Assembly (NCBI RefSeq): GCF_003987095.1
Contig: NZ_PIQA01000006.1
Span: 183,776 to 247,775 of the forward strand
DNA length: 64,000 bases
Direction: 5' to 3'
Origin: Idiomarina piscisalsi
GTDB taxonomy: Bacteria; Pseudomonadota; Gammaproteobacteria; Enterobacterales; Alteromonadaceae
Part shown: piece by piece, positions 54,692 to 63,725 of the stretch
How positions within the stretch are numbered: the stretch's first letter is position 1
Layout of the letters: each line of letters begins with the position of its first letter
Notes under the pieces: model-generated
The model's database searches: none
What the model saw: the letters and a program-made list of their open reading frames with translations, nothing else
Told to the model about the DNA's origin: nothing
Translations under genes and position numbers: made by a program

Positions 54692-55807
54692 ATGAAGATT
54701 TTAACTATTATTGGTGCAAGACCACAATTTATAAAAGCAGCGACGGTCTCTCGAGAAGTAGCTAGAAGGAGAAGTTTAGGTGATAACATCCAAGAAATCC
54801 TACTTCATACAGGGCAGCACTTTGACAAAAATATGTCAGATATATTTTTTGAAGAACTAAAAATTCCTAAACCAGATATAAATCTAGGAATAAATAGCAG
54901 TTCTCATGGGAAAATGACCGGCGAAATGCTATCGAAGATTGAAGAGGTATTGCAAGAAAAAAAAATCGATGTCGTCTTAGTTTATGGTGATACAAACTCT
55001 ACGCTTGCTGGCGCCTTGGCGGCGAGTAAGTTAGGAATACCAGTAGCGCATGTCGAAGCCGGTCTGCGGTCATTTAACCTAGCTATGCCGGAGGAAATAA
55101 ATAGGGCATTGACAGATAGAATTTCTACTTACTTATTTACTCCATCTAAAACGGCCTCTAATAATCTAAGAAAAGAGGGCTACCCGTTGATTTTAACTAA
55201 AGATAAAAAGCAAGAAATTATCGAATGTGGCGATGTAATGTATGATGCCTCTGAATTTTACAAGCCTATTTATCAAGATATGGCGTTAGATAATAAATTA
55301 AAGGTTGATTCAGGTAGGTTTATTTTTTGTACGTTGCATCGCCAAGAGAATACTGATAATTACCATAGATTGAAGAGTATTATAAATGCATTAAATGTAT
55401 TCTCGGAAGAAATGAAAATAGTTTTTCCAATACATCCAAGAACTAATAAAATTATCAAGACACATTCTGACATTAAGTTATCAAAAAATATTGAGGTTAT
55501 AGAGCCTTTGGGCTATTTAGAAACCCAATCATTAATTATTAAAAGTGCTGGTGTACTTACAGACTCAGGAGGACTTCAAAAAGAGGCTTATTTCCACAAG
55601 AAAAAGTGTGTGACAGTTCGTGATGAAACTGAATGGACCGAGTTAAGCGAAATTGGTGTTAATTCAGTAGTCGGAGCAAAAACAGAGAAAATATTGGAAG
55701 CTTTGAAGATACATGTCGACTTTAGTAAAGTAAGTAAAACGGTATATGGCAACGGCGACTCAGCTGAAAAAATTATAGACTCATTGATGGCTCACCTAGG
55801 AGAGTGA
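54692..55807 (+). CDS. wbpI: UDP-GlcNAc3NAcA 2-epimerase (WbpI/WecB family)
   Basis: A 371-aa non-hydrolysing UDP-sugar 2-epimerase. TIIGARPQFIKAATVSREV is the N-terminal motif, HTGQHFDKNMSDIFFEEL and VYGDTNSTLAGALAA follow, then HVEAGLRSFNLAMPEEINR with the catalytic acidic residues and DSGGLQKEAYFHKKKCVTVR near the end. WecB acts on UDP-GlcNAc and WbpI on UDP-GlcNAc3NAcA. Because wbpABDE are present upstream and this carries the WbpI-type RPQFIKAA and FNLAMPEE, UDP-ManNAc3NAcA is the likely product. The next gene starts one base after its stop. Confidence 0.88.
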   Translation: MKILTIIGARPQFIKAATVSREVARRRSLGDNIQEILLHTGQHFDKNMSDIFFEELKIPKPDINLGINSSSHGKMTGEMLSKIEEVLQEKKIDVVLVYGDTNSTLAGALAASKLGIPVAHVEAGLRSFNLAMPEEINRALTDRISTYLFTPSKTASNNLRKEGYPLILTKDKKQEIIECGDVMYDASEFYKPIYQDMALDNKLKVDSGRFIFCTLHRQENTDNYHRLKSIINALNVFSEEMKIVFPIHPRTNKIIKTHSDIKLSKNIEVIEPLGYLETQSLIIKSAGVLTDSGGLQKEAYFHKKKCVTVRDETEWTELSEIGVNSVVGAKTEKILEALKIHVDFSKVSKTVYGNGDSAEKIIDSLMAHLGE

Positions 55808-55808
55808 C

Positions 55809-58256
55809 ATGGAAGCTGTTTTAGATTTCGTAAAGGAAATACAATCTAATAGCAAATATCAATCGCTGACTTTAGAGCTTGACTTATTAATTAAAAAGTT
55901 TGATAAGCCGATCATTTGTTCATTCGTCTATAATGATGGTGTATCAGATGCAAGAGTTTATAAAACTTCTAAATCAATGGAAGCATTTTATACTAGTGTC
56001 TTAATTGGATTTTCTTCAAAAGAATATTATCAGATTCGACTGGTAGGTAATGTTATTAATATATTGGTTCCAAATCCAATGAGAATTTATAATTCAATAA
56101 CACCAGGCTCAAAAGACAAAAATAGATTAGATAAAATATTAAGTATCTATTCAATACTTGTAACTCCATTGTTCGAAAAAATATCACCAGCTGTTATTTA
56201 TGGGCATGATGTTTATGGTGCTTTTGTTGCCTATCATGCTTATACCCTCTATTTAAGTTTACCTACTAGTGTTAGTTTGAATCCAAAAATTATTTATGAT
56301 GCCCATGAGTATGTAAACGGCTTGACTAATATTGATAATGACAAGCAAAAATTAATGCAGGACTACGAAAGGTTTATTATCAGAAGAACCGATGGTGTGG
56401 TTACTGTTAGTGAATCAATAGCGAATCAGATAGAACTAGAGCATGAATTCAACGGCTTAATTGGTGTTACATTTAATAGTCCATACGCAGATGATTTTAT
56501 TAATAGTTCTAAGCCTTATACCATTAGAACAGATCCAGAGCTAAAAATTCCCGAGGGTTCGAAAATTGGTGTTTGGAACGGAGGCTTGAATTATGTAAGA
56601 GGTCCTCATACAGTCGTCGAATGCTTAAAATATTTCCCAAACTTACATCTAGTTTTCTTGTCTCCGCCGTCATCTCCTTATTTGAATGTGTTGTATGAAA
56701 TTGCTGAACGTGATGAGGTCATTGAGCGTCTTCACGTTAAAGGTGTTGTGGAGTACTCTGAACTGACTCGATATATAAGCACTGCAGACTTTGGTTGGCA
56801 TGGTGCATTACATGATATTTTGAATACCGAATATGCGATGCCTAATAAGCTGTTCGAATATTATATAGCAGGGATTAATATTCTAGTCAGCGATGTTATT
56901 GAGATGTCGAACTTCGTTCGAAATGAAGAATGTGGCGAGATATATTTGGCCAACGACATAGACTCCTGTAAGAAAGCATTAACTAGAATTTTGGAAAATA
57001 ATCAGCGCTACGAACGAGACATATTAAAAAAATCTTGGGAAAATCAAACGCAAAAAATAAATAAATTTATTAGAAGTGTTTTGGAAACGGGAGCGTCTAA
57101 AACTTCTAATTTTGATGAGCTTAGCAGTCGTTTTGAAAAAACACTAGAAATAGAGCAAGTAATTTTTGCAATGTCATTAAAAGGTTTAAATAAAAAAAAT
57201 ATAGGAACAAAGAAGATAAATTTCTCGTTGGATACTAATAGCGACGAGTTAGAAAAAATATTCGGTTTTGATGAAGTAACGTTTAATAAGGTTAAAAAAG
57301 AAATTGGTCCTGTATTTAATCTGCATGACGTGTTCTCCACGCCCAGTGTTTTAGATTATCTGTTACGGCGTTTAAGAAATTCTTATAGGGAGCTGAACTC
57401 TAAAGAAACACTTTTTAAACTGGAGTCGCTATTAGATTTTTATAGCCATTACCTTTTAGAGAATAATGAAGCCGAAAAGTCTTCTTCTCTCAGAGTAGTT
57501 GATGTATTGTATAGATTACAGTCGATTATAAAGGCACTAGAACAAGATTTAGATAAAGAAATTGAAGCGCAAAAATTAGTCTCAAGAAACTTTTTGCATG
57601 CTGTTGAAAGGTTTATGCAGCAATGTCAGAAAGGCGGTGATGGTGTTTGTAGGGGTGCTTATTTTTTAGATTCGAATGAAAGTGTGAAGTTTAAAGGTTA
57701 TATTAAAGCGCTCGCGGCAAACCGTGATTTTTCTAAAGAGGAATATAATAAACTTCGAAAGATTTATAAGCGTGTTTATGAAGCTGTAAAGATTGAGGCT
57801 CAACACGAGTCAATCTCAGACTTTTCAAGTTTATATAATCTTTTAGAGTATTATCAAATCACAAAGAACTCAAAGTTTCTATTTTTATTCGAGAAAATAA
57901 TAAAGGAGAGGTTATTAAGTTGTGATGTAATAGCTTCTCTTGCGTTAATAAATAAAACTAGTAGTGTTTTCCATTTTCAGTTCAATCTTTTGACTGACTC
58001 ACACCCAAGTTACGCTATTGAAAACATCGTCTGCGAAGAAAGTTTTTATAAGATTTTGTCGGAAAATCCATTGTTTAAATCTTCACCGACAGAAACACGA
58101 CTTAAACTATTTATTTCCTTGAAAAATATTGACAGTGAAATAAGTTATTCAATGAAGGAGTCAATAATAGCGTCATTATTATTTAACGTATATCCTACTG
58201 ACTGTTGGACGGAGTTAACTAATAAGCGTTTGTTGCTAAAAAGCGAGCAAGATTGA
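55809..58256 (+). CDS. Large GT4-type glycosyltransferase with unknown C-terminal half
   Basis: An 815-aa protein. Residues about 45-430 look like a GT-B glycosyltransferase: IYDAHEYVNGLTNI is a typical GT4 N-half motif, followed by DGVVTVSESIANQIE, VWNGGLNYVRGPHTVVECL and a donor-site-like MPNKLFEYYIAGINILVSD. Residues about 430-815 are helical and of no family I recognise (FDEVTFNKVKKEIGPVFNLH, LLRRLRNSYRELNSKETLFK, YKILSENPLFKSS). Twice the usual GT4 length. Very AT-rich, which suggests recent transfer. It probably adds a residue of the capsule repeat; the C-terminal half might bind a partner or carry a second activity. Confidence 0.72.
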   Translation: MEAVLDFVKEIQSNSKYQSLTLELDLLIKKFDKPIICSFVYNDGVSDARVYKTSKSMEAFYTSVLIGFSSKEYYQIRLVGNVINILVPNPMRIYNSITPGSKDKNRLDKILSIYSILVTPLFEKISPAVIYGHDVYGAFVAYHAYTLYLSLPTSVSLNPKIIYDAHEYVNGLTNIDNDKQKLMQDYERFIIRRTDGVVTVSESIANQIELEHEFNGLIGVTFNSPYADDFINSSKPYTIRTDPELKIPEGSKIGVWNGGLNYVRGPHTVVECLKYFPNLHLVFLSPPSSPYLNVLYEIAERDEVIERLHVKGVVEYSELTRYISTADFGWHGALHDILNTEYAMPNKLFEYYIAGINILVSDVIEMSNFVRNEECGEIYLANDIDSCKKALTRILENNQRYERDILKKSWENQTQKINKFIRSVLETGASKTSNFDELSSRFEKTLEIEQVIFAMSLKGLNKKNIGTKKINFSLDTNSDELEKIFGFDEVTFNKVKKEIGPVFNLHDVFSTPSVLDYLLRRLRNSYRELNSKETLFKLESLLDFYSHYLLENNEAEKSSSLRVVDVLYRLQSIIKALEQDLDKEIEAQKLVSRNFLHAVERFMQQCQKGGDGVCRGAYFLDSNESVKFKGYIKALAANRDFSKEEYNKLRKIYKRVYEAVKIEAQHESISDFSSLYNLLEYYQITKNSKFLFLFEKIIKERLLSCDVIASLALINKTSSVFHFQFNLLTDSHPSYAIENIVCEESFYKILSENPLFKSSPTETRLKLFISLKNIDSEISYSMKESIIASLLFNVYPTDCWTELTNKRLLLKSEQD

Positions 58257-58299
58257 CTATGCGCATTATTTATTGAATTTTAATAATAGGAAATAGGTT

Positions 58300-59655
58300 A
58301 TGGATAAAAGTTGTTATTTTGGTGAGGACAAAGTAGGGTTGATGCCTTTACCTGAGCATAGAAAAAGGATTTACCAGTTTTACAAACTTAGCTTTGATGA
58401 AGACGGTAATCCCTGCAAAGAAGTGGATGGTATAAGGTATCCTCATCCAATATTTCCAACGTATCTGATTCAAAATTACGCTTGGCTGTACAGCAAAACG
58501 GGAGATAGCCGTTATTTAGATTCGGCTTTATTAGTTCTTAGGCGTGCAAAAAAAAATATGCGTGAACATGAAGGTGGCATCGCATACTGGTATAACGACC
58601 GAACAGTTCCAACTAAGTTTACTAAAGAGTTCTATTCGGGCCTTACACAGTCGAACTATCTAATTGCTGCGGTAAATTTATACAAAAATTTGCCTCCTAG
58701 TTGGATATCTCAAAAAGTTGAAATTTCTGATTTTGCTTGTAACATTTTTAAATCAATATTAGTGCCTAGAGAAATGGACGGCCCTACAGTTTATCTTGAT
58801 AATGGCGGCGTTCACATCGAAGAATACCCCTTTCCTTTAACGCTATTTACACTCAACGGTTGGCTGACAGCAGTAAAAAATGTTTATGAGTACGGTCAGG
58901 CTTTTGCTGATGATGAAGCAGTAGAGTTTAGTAAGAAAAATGTATCAACAATCGAATCAATGCTTAGCTTGTTTGACTGTGAAAGATTGCTTAACACTAG
59001 ATATCAATTAGGCGGTTTTGTATATTTTAGAATAATTCCTAGAAATTGTAGTGTTCGTTTGCATGCAGTAAGTTACCAGGTAGGAGGTGACTCTTTCTAT
59101 ATAAAAGACAAATTAGCAAAGGATGATTTCAGTAGATGGGATTATTATTTTAAAAACTATACTTACAATGAAGTTATCAATGAAAATAAAAGTGTCGATA
59201 TGAATATTGTGGGAAGCTATTTTCACAAAAATTCAAATTTGCTTTTCGAATTGTCTTTTAATAGCTGTATAGAAAAAAATAAATCGGACCCATCTTTCGA
59301 TATTTATATTGCTCATGGAGATTATGACCCTTTAACCGCCTCTATGAAAACGGAGAGATGGGACTTAGTAGACAATGTCTCGTTTGACAAAGCTGTAGTT
59401 AACAATCGTGTTGCGCTTAGGTTGAGCCGAGATTGCTTTGATCCTGTCGCGTACCCAACAAATTTCAAAAAAGTAATCGAAGGAAAAAATTATAACGCTT
59501 ATCATTTCATTCATATTAAAGCACTTGAATCTATTAATTCGTGGTATAAATCAGATGTCTTAGAATATTATATTTTAAAGTTCAAAAATTATGTTGATCT
59601 ATGGCCTTCGTCGTCCATTTATGCTGGAAAAGAATTGGAATTTGATCCTATTTAG
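58300..59655 (+). CDS. D-glucuronyl C5-epimerase-like protein
   Basis: A 451-aa protein with no signal peptide. Residues about 35-260 show the (alpha/alpha) barrel helices of the glucuronyl C5-epimerase C-terminal domain family. The clearest match is GGVHIEEYPFPLTLFTLNGW (residues about 169-188, Glu174-Glu175-Tyr176-Pro177), followed by VYEYGQAFADDEAV and MLSLFDCERLLNTRYQLGGF. Heparosan epimerases have the same EEYP-(N)-LNG-Y-ML-L-D pattern. The second half (residues 260-451) appears beta-rich and unassigned. It would invert C5 of a hexuronic acid, likely on a polymer or lipid-linked chain. The order of domains differs from animal enzymes. Context with the wbp genes makes ManNAc3NAcA a possible target. 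Confidence 0.65.
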   Translation: MDKSCYFGEDKVGLMPLPEHRKRIYQFYKLSFDEDGNPCKEVDGIRYPHPIFPTYLIQNYAWLYSKTGDSRYLDSALLVLRRAKKNMREHEGGIAYWYNDRTVPTKFTKEFYSGLTQSNYLIAAVNLYKNLPPSWISQKVEISDFACNIFKSILVPREMDGPTVYLDNGGVHIEEYPFPLTLFTLNGWLTAVKNVYEYGQAFADDEAVEFSKKNVSTIESMLSLFDCERLLNTRYQLGGFVYFRIIPRNCSVRLHAVSYQVGGDSFYIKDKLAKDDFSRWDYYFKNYTYNEVINENKSVDMNIVGSYFHKNSNLLFELSFNSCIEKNKSDPSFDIYIAHGDYDPLTASMKTERWDLVDNVSFDKAVVNNRVALRLSRDCFDPVAYPTNFKKVIEGKNYNAYHFIHIKALESINSWYKSDVLEYYILKFKNYVDLWPSSSIYAGKELEFDPI

Positions 59656-59758
59656 AAATCTGGTTTATTTTCATATTATTCAATCCTAGATTCTACTAGT
59701 TGCTGCTGACTCCTCAGTTGATTAACACTGTTTGAATTTTTGGGTAGAGGAGATAGTT

Positions 59759-60823
59759 GTGGATTTAAATTTTGATGAGCTTGCGGTAATGTACAGGGAG
59801 AGTTTAGTTTTAAGACAAAATAAAATATCTCACGACGAACTCCAAAAATATCTCCTTTCTTTACATGAACTGTTGACTCGCTTTGATAAAGGAAGCCATT
59901 TTGTTCTCCCTTTTGTTTCGCGAATAAAACGGAATTTAATATTAAGTTCAAAAATCTCGTGTAAGGGGGCAATATCGAGATTAAGCGACGGTGTACCTAG
60001 ATTTGTTGTTATAACGGCTGTTTGGAAACGAGCGGAGCTAACCGAGTTGTTCTATCGTTATTACTCGAATTTAAAAGCCGAGCTATCAGGCGTTTGCGAA
60101 ATTGACATTTTAGCTGTTGGATCTGAGGGAAAGGTATCAAGAGAAGAGTCAGAAGTATATAACGTCGATTATATCGAAGCCTCAAACAAGCCTCTGAATG
60201 AAAAGTGGCAAACGGCGGCTGAAGCATTAAGAAAGAAAGCCTTTGATGCTGCAATCGTAATAGGCTCGGATGATTTTCTATCTCCTTCGGTCTTTAAACG
60301 TTATGTTGAACTTTATAAAGAAGGGGCGAATGTTATTGGTTTTATTGACGGGCACTTTTACAACACTGCGACTAATGAGATGCTTTTTTGGAAAGGTTAT
60401 GGGGGGCCCAAAAAGCAACTTGGTATGCCGGAGCGCGTGGGCGAGAGTATTGGCATGGGAAGAATGCTCTCGCGGGACGTACTTGAACGGCTTGACTTTG
60501 AAGTGTGGTCAGGTGAGCCGATTAATAACGGATTAGATCTTCGAATGCGACAAAACCTAGCTAAAATTGGTTTTTTGCATGTTGAATATGCAGAAATGAA
60601 CGTAGGTAGTTTTAAACGAGCCATCCCTAATGCCATTGTGACCTTAAAATCAGGTTCTGAACACATGCTTTTGGACGTTAAGTACCAAACGAATGTAACA
60701 GATTTTGAAAAATACCGTACGAACTCCTCTGCTGTACACGATCCTTTGTCGAAGATAAGAGCGCATTTTGGTGAAGAGTTGGTAGAGCGTTTAAAGATGC
60801 TTTCTAATCACGAGTTAAACTGA
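59759..60823 (+). CDS. GT-A-like glycosyltransferase family protein, paralog 1
   Basis: A 354-aa protein. After an N-terminal helical segment of about 75 residues comes a GT-A-like core: VVITAVWKRAELTELFYRYY, EIDILAVGSEGKVS, NKPLNEKWQTAAEAL and AIVIGSDDFLSPSVF, where SDD is a plausible metal-binding motif. RVGESIGMGRMLSRDVLERL and KYQTNVTDFEKYRT are shared with the protein at 62547. I know no function for the family. The frame is open from 59732, but GTG 59759 lies 6 bases after GAGGAG and is preferred. The gap 59656-59758 shows no other gene. Confidence 0.7.
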   Translation: MDLNFDELAVMYRESLVLRQNKISHDELQKYLLSLHELLTRFDKGSHFVLPFVSRIKRNLILSSKISCKGAISRLSDGVPRFVVITAVWKRAELTELFYRYYSNLKAELSGVCEIDILAVGSEGKVSREESEVYNVDYIEASNKPLNEKWQTAAEALRKKAFDAAIVIGSDDFLSPSVFKRYVELYKEGANVIGFIDGHFYNTATNEMLFWKGYGGPKKQLGMPERVGESIGMGRMLSRDVLERLDFEVWSGEPINNGLDLRMRQNLAKIGFLHVEYAEMNVGSFKRAIPNAIVTLKSGSEHMLLDVKYQTNVTDFEKYRTNSSAVHDPLSKIRAHFGEELVERLKMLSNHELN

Positions 60824-60838
60824 GAGTGCCACTCGATA

Positions 60839-61048
60839 ATGCAATTCGATTTTGAGAAATTCAAAAAGCTTGTAAAAAACAAGACTTGGAATGAAGCTTA
60901 TAACGCACTTGCAGAATTGAAAAACATGGCTTGGGCAAATTCCGTTACATTTCATGTTAATGCTTGGAAAGTTTGTCATGCTACGAGTCGCTTTAATGAA
61001 GCTGAACTTTGGCTTGATAAAGGTGAGCGTCACATAAACCACGCCTAG
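60839..61048 (+). CDS. Short TPR-like ORF, probably a truncated gene
   Basis: A 69-aa reading frame starting 15 bases after the GT-A-like gene. KLVKNKTWNEAYNALAELKN and HVNAWKVCHATSRFNEAELW look like one and a half TPR-like helical units. It ends just before the IS66/IS3 remnant block, so the rest of a longer gene may have been lost when the mobile elements arrived. N-terminal helical segments are also found on the two flanking GT-A-like paralogs, so this could be the start of a third. It may instead be a complete small protein. Confidence 0.5.
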   Translation: MQFDFEKFKKLVKNKTWNEAYNALAELKNMAWANSVTFHVNAWKVCHATSRFNEAELWLDKGERHINHA

Positions 61049-61104
61049 TCACCAATTTGCAGATAGCCTAATTTATCGCCACGTTCTAACCAACGAGGTG
61101 ATTT

Positions 61105-61265
61105 ATGAGTCGAGCATACCGCTCTAAAGCGCAGTGGCAAGCGCTAATTGATGAATTCGAACAAAGCGGTCTAAGCCGCAAGGCGTTTTGTGAAGCCCGG
61201 GGTATTAATCCGGATTACTTTAGTCAGCGCCGCCGTCAGTTGCATCAGGAAACCGAGAGTACCGG
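61105..61265 (+). pseudogene. IS66-family accessory protein TnpA, 5' remnant
   Basis: The first 53 codons (SRAYRSKAQWQALIDEFEQS, GLSRKAFCEARGINPDYFSQ, RRRQLHQ) match the N-terminus of the small TnpA helix-turn-helix protein of IS66-type elements. The frame runs on into the neighbouring IS3 element and encodes nonsense after 61265, so the gene is cut by that insertion. No remaining IS66 sequence is seen on the other side, so the rest was deleted or never present. Confidence 0.72.
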
Positions 61266-61339
61266 TGACCTCTCCCCCAAAAATAGGACCATGACATCGA
61301 TGAGATTTCCATTAAAATGGGTCAAGTGGAGATCTCGAT

Positions 61340-61603
61340 ATGAAAAAACGTTACAGCGAAGAGCAAATCATCAAGGCCATCAAAGAGCATGAGGCCGGTG
61401 CAAAAGTTGACGAAATTTGTCGTCGCATGGGCATTTCCAGCGGCACGTTTTATAACTGGCGTAGTAAATACGCCGGAATGGAAGTGAATGAGGCCAAGCG
61501 TTTAAAAGAGCTTGAGTCTGAGAATAGCAAGCTTAAAAAGCTACTGGCGGAGAAAATGCTTGAGACAGAAGCCTTAAAGGACGTCGTCTCAAAAAAGTGG
61601 TGA
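61340..61603 (+). CDS. IS3-family transposase OrfA
   Basis: An 87-aa helix-turn-helix protein. KKRYSEEQIIKAIKEHEAGA and VDEICRRMGISSGTFYNWRS form the DNA-binding domain that recognises the IS ends, and EVNEAKRLKELESENSKLKK is a leucine-zipper-like coiled coil for multimerisation. Its 3' end overlaps orfB by 7 bases in the -1 frame, so a fusion transposase OrfAB can be made by frameshifting. Confidence 0.92.
   Translation: MKKRYSEEQIIKAIKEHEAGAKVDEICRRMGISSGTFYNWRSKYAGMEVNEAKRLKELESENSKLKKLLAEKMLETEALKDVVSKKW
61591..61597 (+). other. Programmed -1 frameshift heptamer A-AAA-AAG
   Basis: AAAAAAG in orfA phase A AAA AAG, six bases before the orfA stop, with orfB lying in the -1 frame. This is the usual slippery heptamer of IS3-family elements that produces the OrfAB transposase. 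Confidence 0.82.
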
Positions 61604-62415
61604 AGCCCGCCAGCAAGAAGCGTGTCGTAGAGCACTTAATCTCTGCGTATAAGCTAAGCGAGCGCCTTGCGTGCAAGTTGGTCGGGCTGAGCCGAACAGC
61701 GTACCGATATAAGCCAAAGCAACGAGATGACGAGCGGGTAACAACTCGCCTAAAGGAGCTTGCCGTGGAATATCCACGGTATGGCTATTTACTGCTGCAT
61801 GGGCTGCTTAAGCGCGAGGGGCTTGTAAAGAATAAGAAGCGAACCTATCGCCTTTATACCGAACAAAGGCTTCAGGTTCGGACCAAGAAACGTAAAAAGC
61901 TGACACGACCGCGTGTCGTTATGGACGCACCGCAGCGTGTTAATGAGCGATGGTCGATGGACTTTGTGTCTGACCAGCTGGCAAGTGGCCGACGTTTCAG
62001 AGTCTTGAACGTTGTCGATGACTTTAGCCGGGAAATGGTTGGGCAACTTGTCTCAGTATCGATTTCAGGACAGCAAGTATCGCGCTTTTTGTCTCAGCTT
62101 ATCGACGAGCGCAGCAAGCCAGAGCATATTGTCTGCGATAATGGCACCGACTTTACCAGTAAAGCCATGTTTTTCTTGAGCAAAAGCAACGATGTAAGGT
62201 TGAGTTTTATTCAGCCAGGAAAACCAACACAGAACGCTTTTGTTGAGAGTTTGAATGGTAAGTTTAGGAATGAATGTCTTGATCAGAACTGGTTTAGAAC
62301 GCTCGACGAAGCGAGGTATGAAATAGAGCAGTGGCAGCGTCATTACAATTACGAACGCCCGCATAGCTCGTTAAATTATTTACCGCCTGTGGAGTTTGCA
62401 AAACAGGTAGCTTAA
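61597..62415 (+). CDS. IS3-family transposase OrfB (DDE integrase)
   Basis: A 272-aa catalytic part with an N-terminal HTH_21-type segment (LVGLSRTAYRYKPKQRDDER) and an rve integrase core. The acidic triad is the Asp in WSMDFVSDQLASGRRF, the Asp in VCDNGTDFTS and the Glu in AFVESLNGKFRNECL. YNYERPHSSLNYLPPVEFA is the common C-terminal end. It is normally expressed as an OrfAB fusion by -1 frameshifting from orfA; the GTG at 61597 may be only the frame entry point. No inactivating change is visible. Confidence 0.92.
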   Translation: MVKPASKKRVVEHLISAYKLSERLACKLVGLSRTAYRYKPKQRDDERVTTRLKELAVEYPRYGYLLLHGLLKREGLVKNKKRTYRLYTEQRLQVRTKKRKKLTRPRVVMDAPQRVNERWSMDFVSDQLASGRRFRVLNVVDDFSREMVGQLVSVSISGQQVSRFLSQLIDERSKPEHIVCDNGTDFTSKAMFFLSKSNDVRLSFIQPGKPTQNAFVESLNGKFRNECLDQNWFRTLDEARYEIEQWQRHYNYERPHSSLNYLPPVEFAKQVA

Positions 62416-62546
62416 AACTGAAATTTCATCGATAAGATGGTGTTAGTTCAGGGGAAAGGTCATTGTTAGGCGTTGTATAGAGCTTTTTCTAATAAAAGCT
62501 ATAAGAAAATTATATTTGAAGTTTAACTCTGCTTAATTGGAACATT

Positions 62547-63725
62547 ATGGATTTTTCAGAACTCAATAAAATTGAGAGTGAAATTATTAATAAAAATTAT
62601 CATTTGGCTCTTAAATATATTGAGCAGTTTATAGTAAAAAGGCCTAACAGCTTGGTTGGGTTAATTTTAAAAATACGCGTCCTTAATAAGTTATCAGAGC
62701 ATAGCTGTTTTCAGTCGATGCAGGAGAGTATTGATTCATTTATAAACTCTTGTAAAAAATCAGGTAAAAGGACTTTGGATTTTTGGCCGGCTTTAAGTGT
62801 TTGCTACCGGCATGTTATGGCAAGAGATAAAGAGAAGTTAGTTGAGTTTATAAGCTTTTTAGAGAAGAAAAAGAAAAAGGTTAAGAATAGGCCTAACATA
62901 TTGATTTTAACGTGTGTTTGGAAGAGGCATGAATTAACAGAATGCTTCTACCAGTACTATAGTCGAATTCAAAGAGAGCTAAAAGATACGATTGACCTAC
63001 AGTTATTAGCGGTAGGCTCGGAGAAGTTGGTATCGCGTCTCTTATGCGAACAGTACGGGTTTGATTACGTAGAGTTTGATAATCAACCATTGACCCAAAA
63101 GTGGCAAGCCGGAATGGATGCAGCTAAATCTAAAGACTTTGATGCAATGGTTATTCTCGGCTCCGACGACTTTGTAGAAAAAGATGCCTTTTTTTTGTAC
63201 AAAAAAGCCCTCGATAGGAATGTTCACTTTTATGGATTCAGAGACATGTATATTTATGATATACCTTCTAAGTGTTTCGGCCATTGGTTAGGGTATGGCT
63301 CAGCTCCTATTGACCAGCTACAGCCTCAAAGAGTTGGGGAAACGATTGGGCTTGGCCGGTTTTTGTCTCGTGCTTTATTGGAGTACCTGTCTTTTAATAT
63401 ATGGGAAACTGTTGAAGAAAATAAAGGTTTAGATCGTTTAATGAAAGAGTCTCTAATAGAAAAGACAGGACTGCTCCCGGTTGCTTGTGGCGATGAATAC
63501 GAAGTAAGTGTGAACGGAGAGCTACACCGGCTTGGGCTGGTTGCCGATACTTTCGAGGCTCGAAAACTTGTAGGAGTGGATGTAAAGCACGATACGAATG
63601 TTACTGACTTTCGAAAGTATAATATTTCGCCGGAAAGCTTTATTGAAAAAAGTTTAGATGATATTGCGAGCCTAAGTTTTTCTCGAGAGCTTAAATCTTT
63701 TAATTCACGGATAAACCGCGTTTAA
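62547..63725 (+). CDS. GT-A-like glycosyltransferase family protein, paralog 2
   Basis: A 392-aa protein. Residues 1 to about 110 are helical, TPR-like. The core from about residue 115 parallels the protein at 59759: ILTCVWKRHELTECFYQYYS, LQLLAVGSEKLVSRLL, NQPLTQKWQAGMDAAKSKDF, MVILGSDDFVEKDA and RVGETIGLGRFLSRALLEYL, and ends with VKHDTNVTDFRKYN. The SDD motif may bind metal and a nucleotide sugar. The family function is unknown to me. It lies 84 bases after the IS3 element and is AT-rich like the other capsule genes, so it belongs to the second module even though the IS separates it. Confidence 0.7.
   Translation: MDFSELNKIESEIINKNYHLALKYIEQFIVKRPNSLVGLILKIRVLNKLSEHSCFQSMQESIDSFINSCKKSGKRTLDFWPALSVCYRHVMARDKEKLVEFISFLEKKKKKVKNRPNILILTCVWKRHELTECFYQYYSRIQRELKDTIDLQLLAVGSEKLVSRLLCEQYGFDYVEFDNQPLTQKWQAGMDAAKSKDFDAMVILGSDDFVEKDAFFLYKKALDRNVHFYGFRDMYIYDIPSKCFGHWLGYGSAPIDQLQPQRVGETIGLGRFLSRALLEYLSFNIWETVEENKGLDRLMKESLIEKTGLLPVACGDEYEVSVNGELHRLGLVADTFEARKLVGVDVKHDTNVTDFRKYNISPESFIEKSLDDIASLSFSRELKSFNSRINRV

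Larger units (their letters stand above)
61266..62462 (+). mobile_element. IS3-family insertion sequence (IS407-like group)
   Basis: A 1197-bp element. The left end TGACCTCTCCCCC (61266-61278) is the inverted complement of the right end GGGGAAAGGTCA (62451-62462) with a mismatch. It encodes orfA and orfB in overlapping frames with a slippery AAAAAAG. Coding capacity looks intact. The flanking bases (CGG before, TTG after) show no obvious 3- or 4-base duplication, so the insertion was followed by a deletion or recombination. The ends match the TGACCT type of the IS407 group from memory. Confidence 0.88.
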
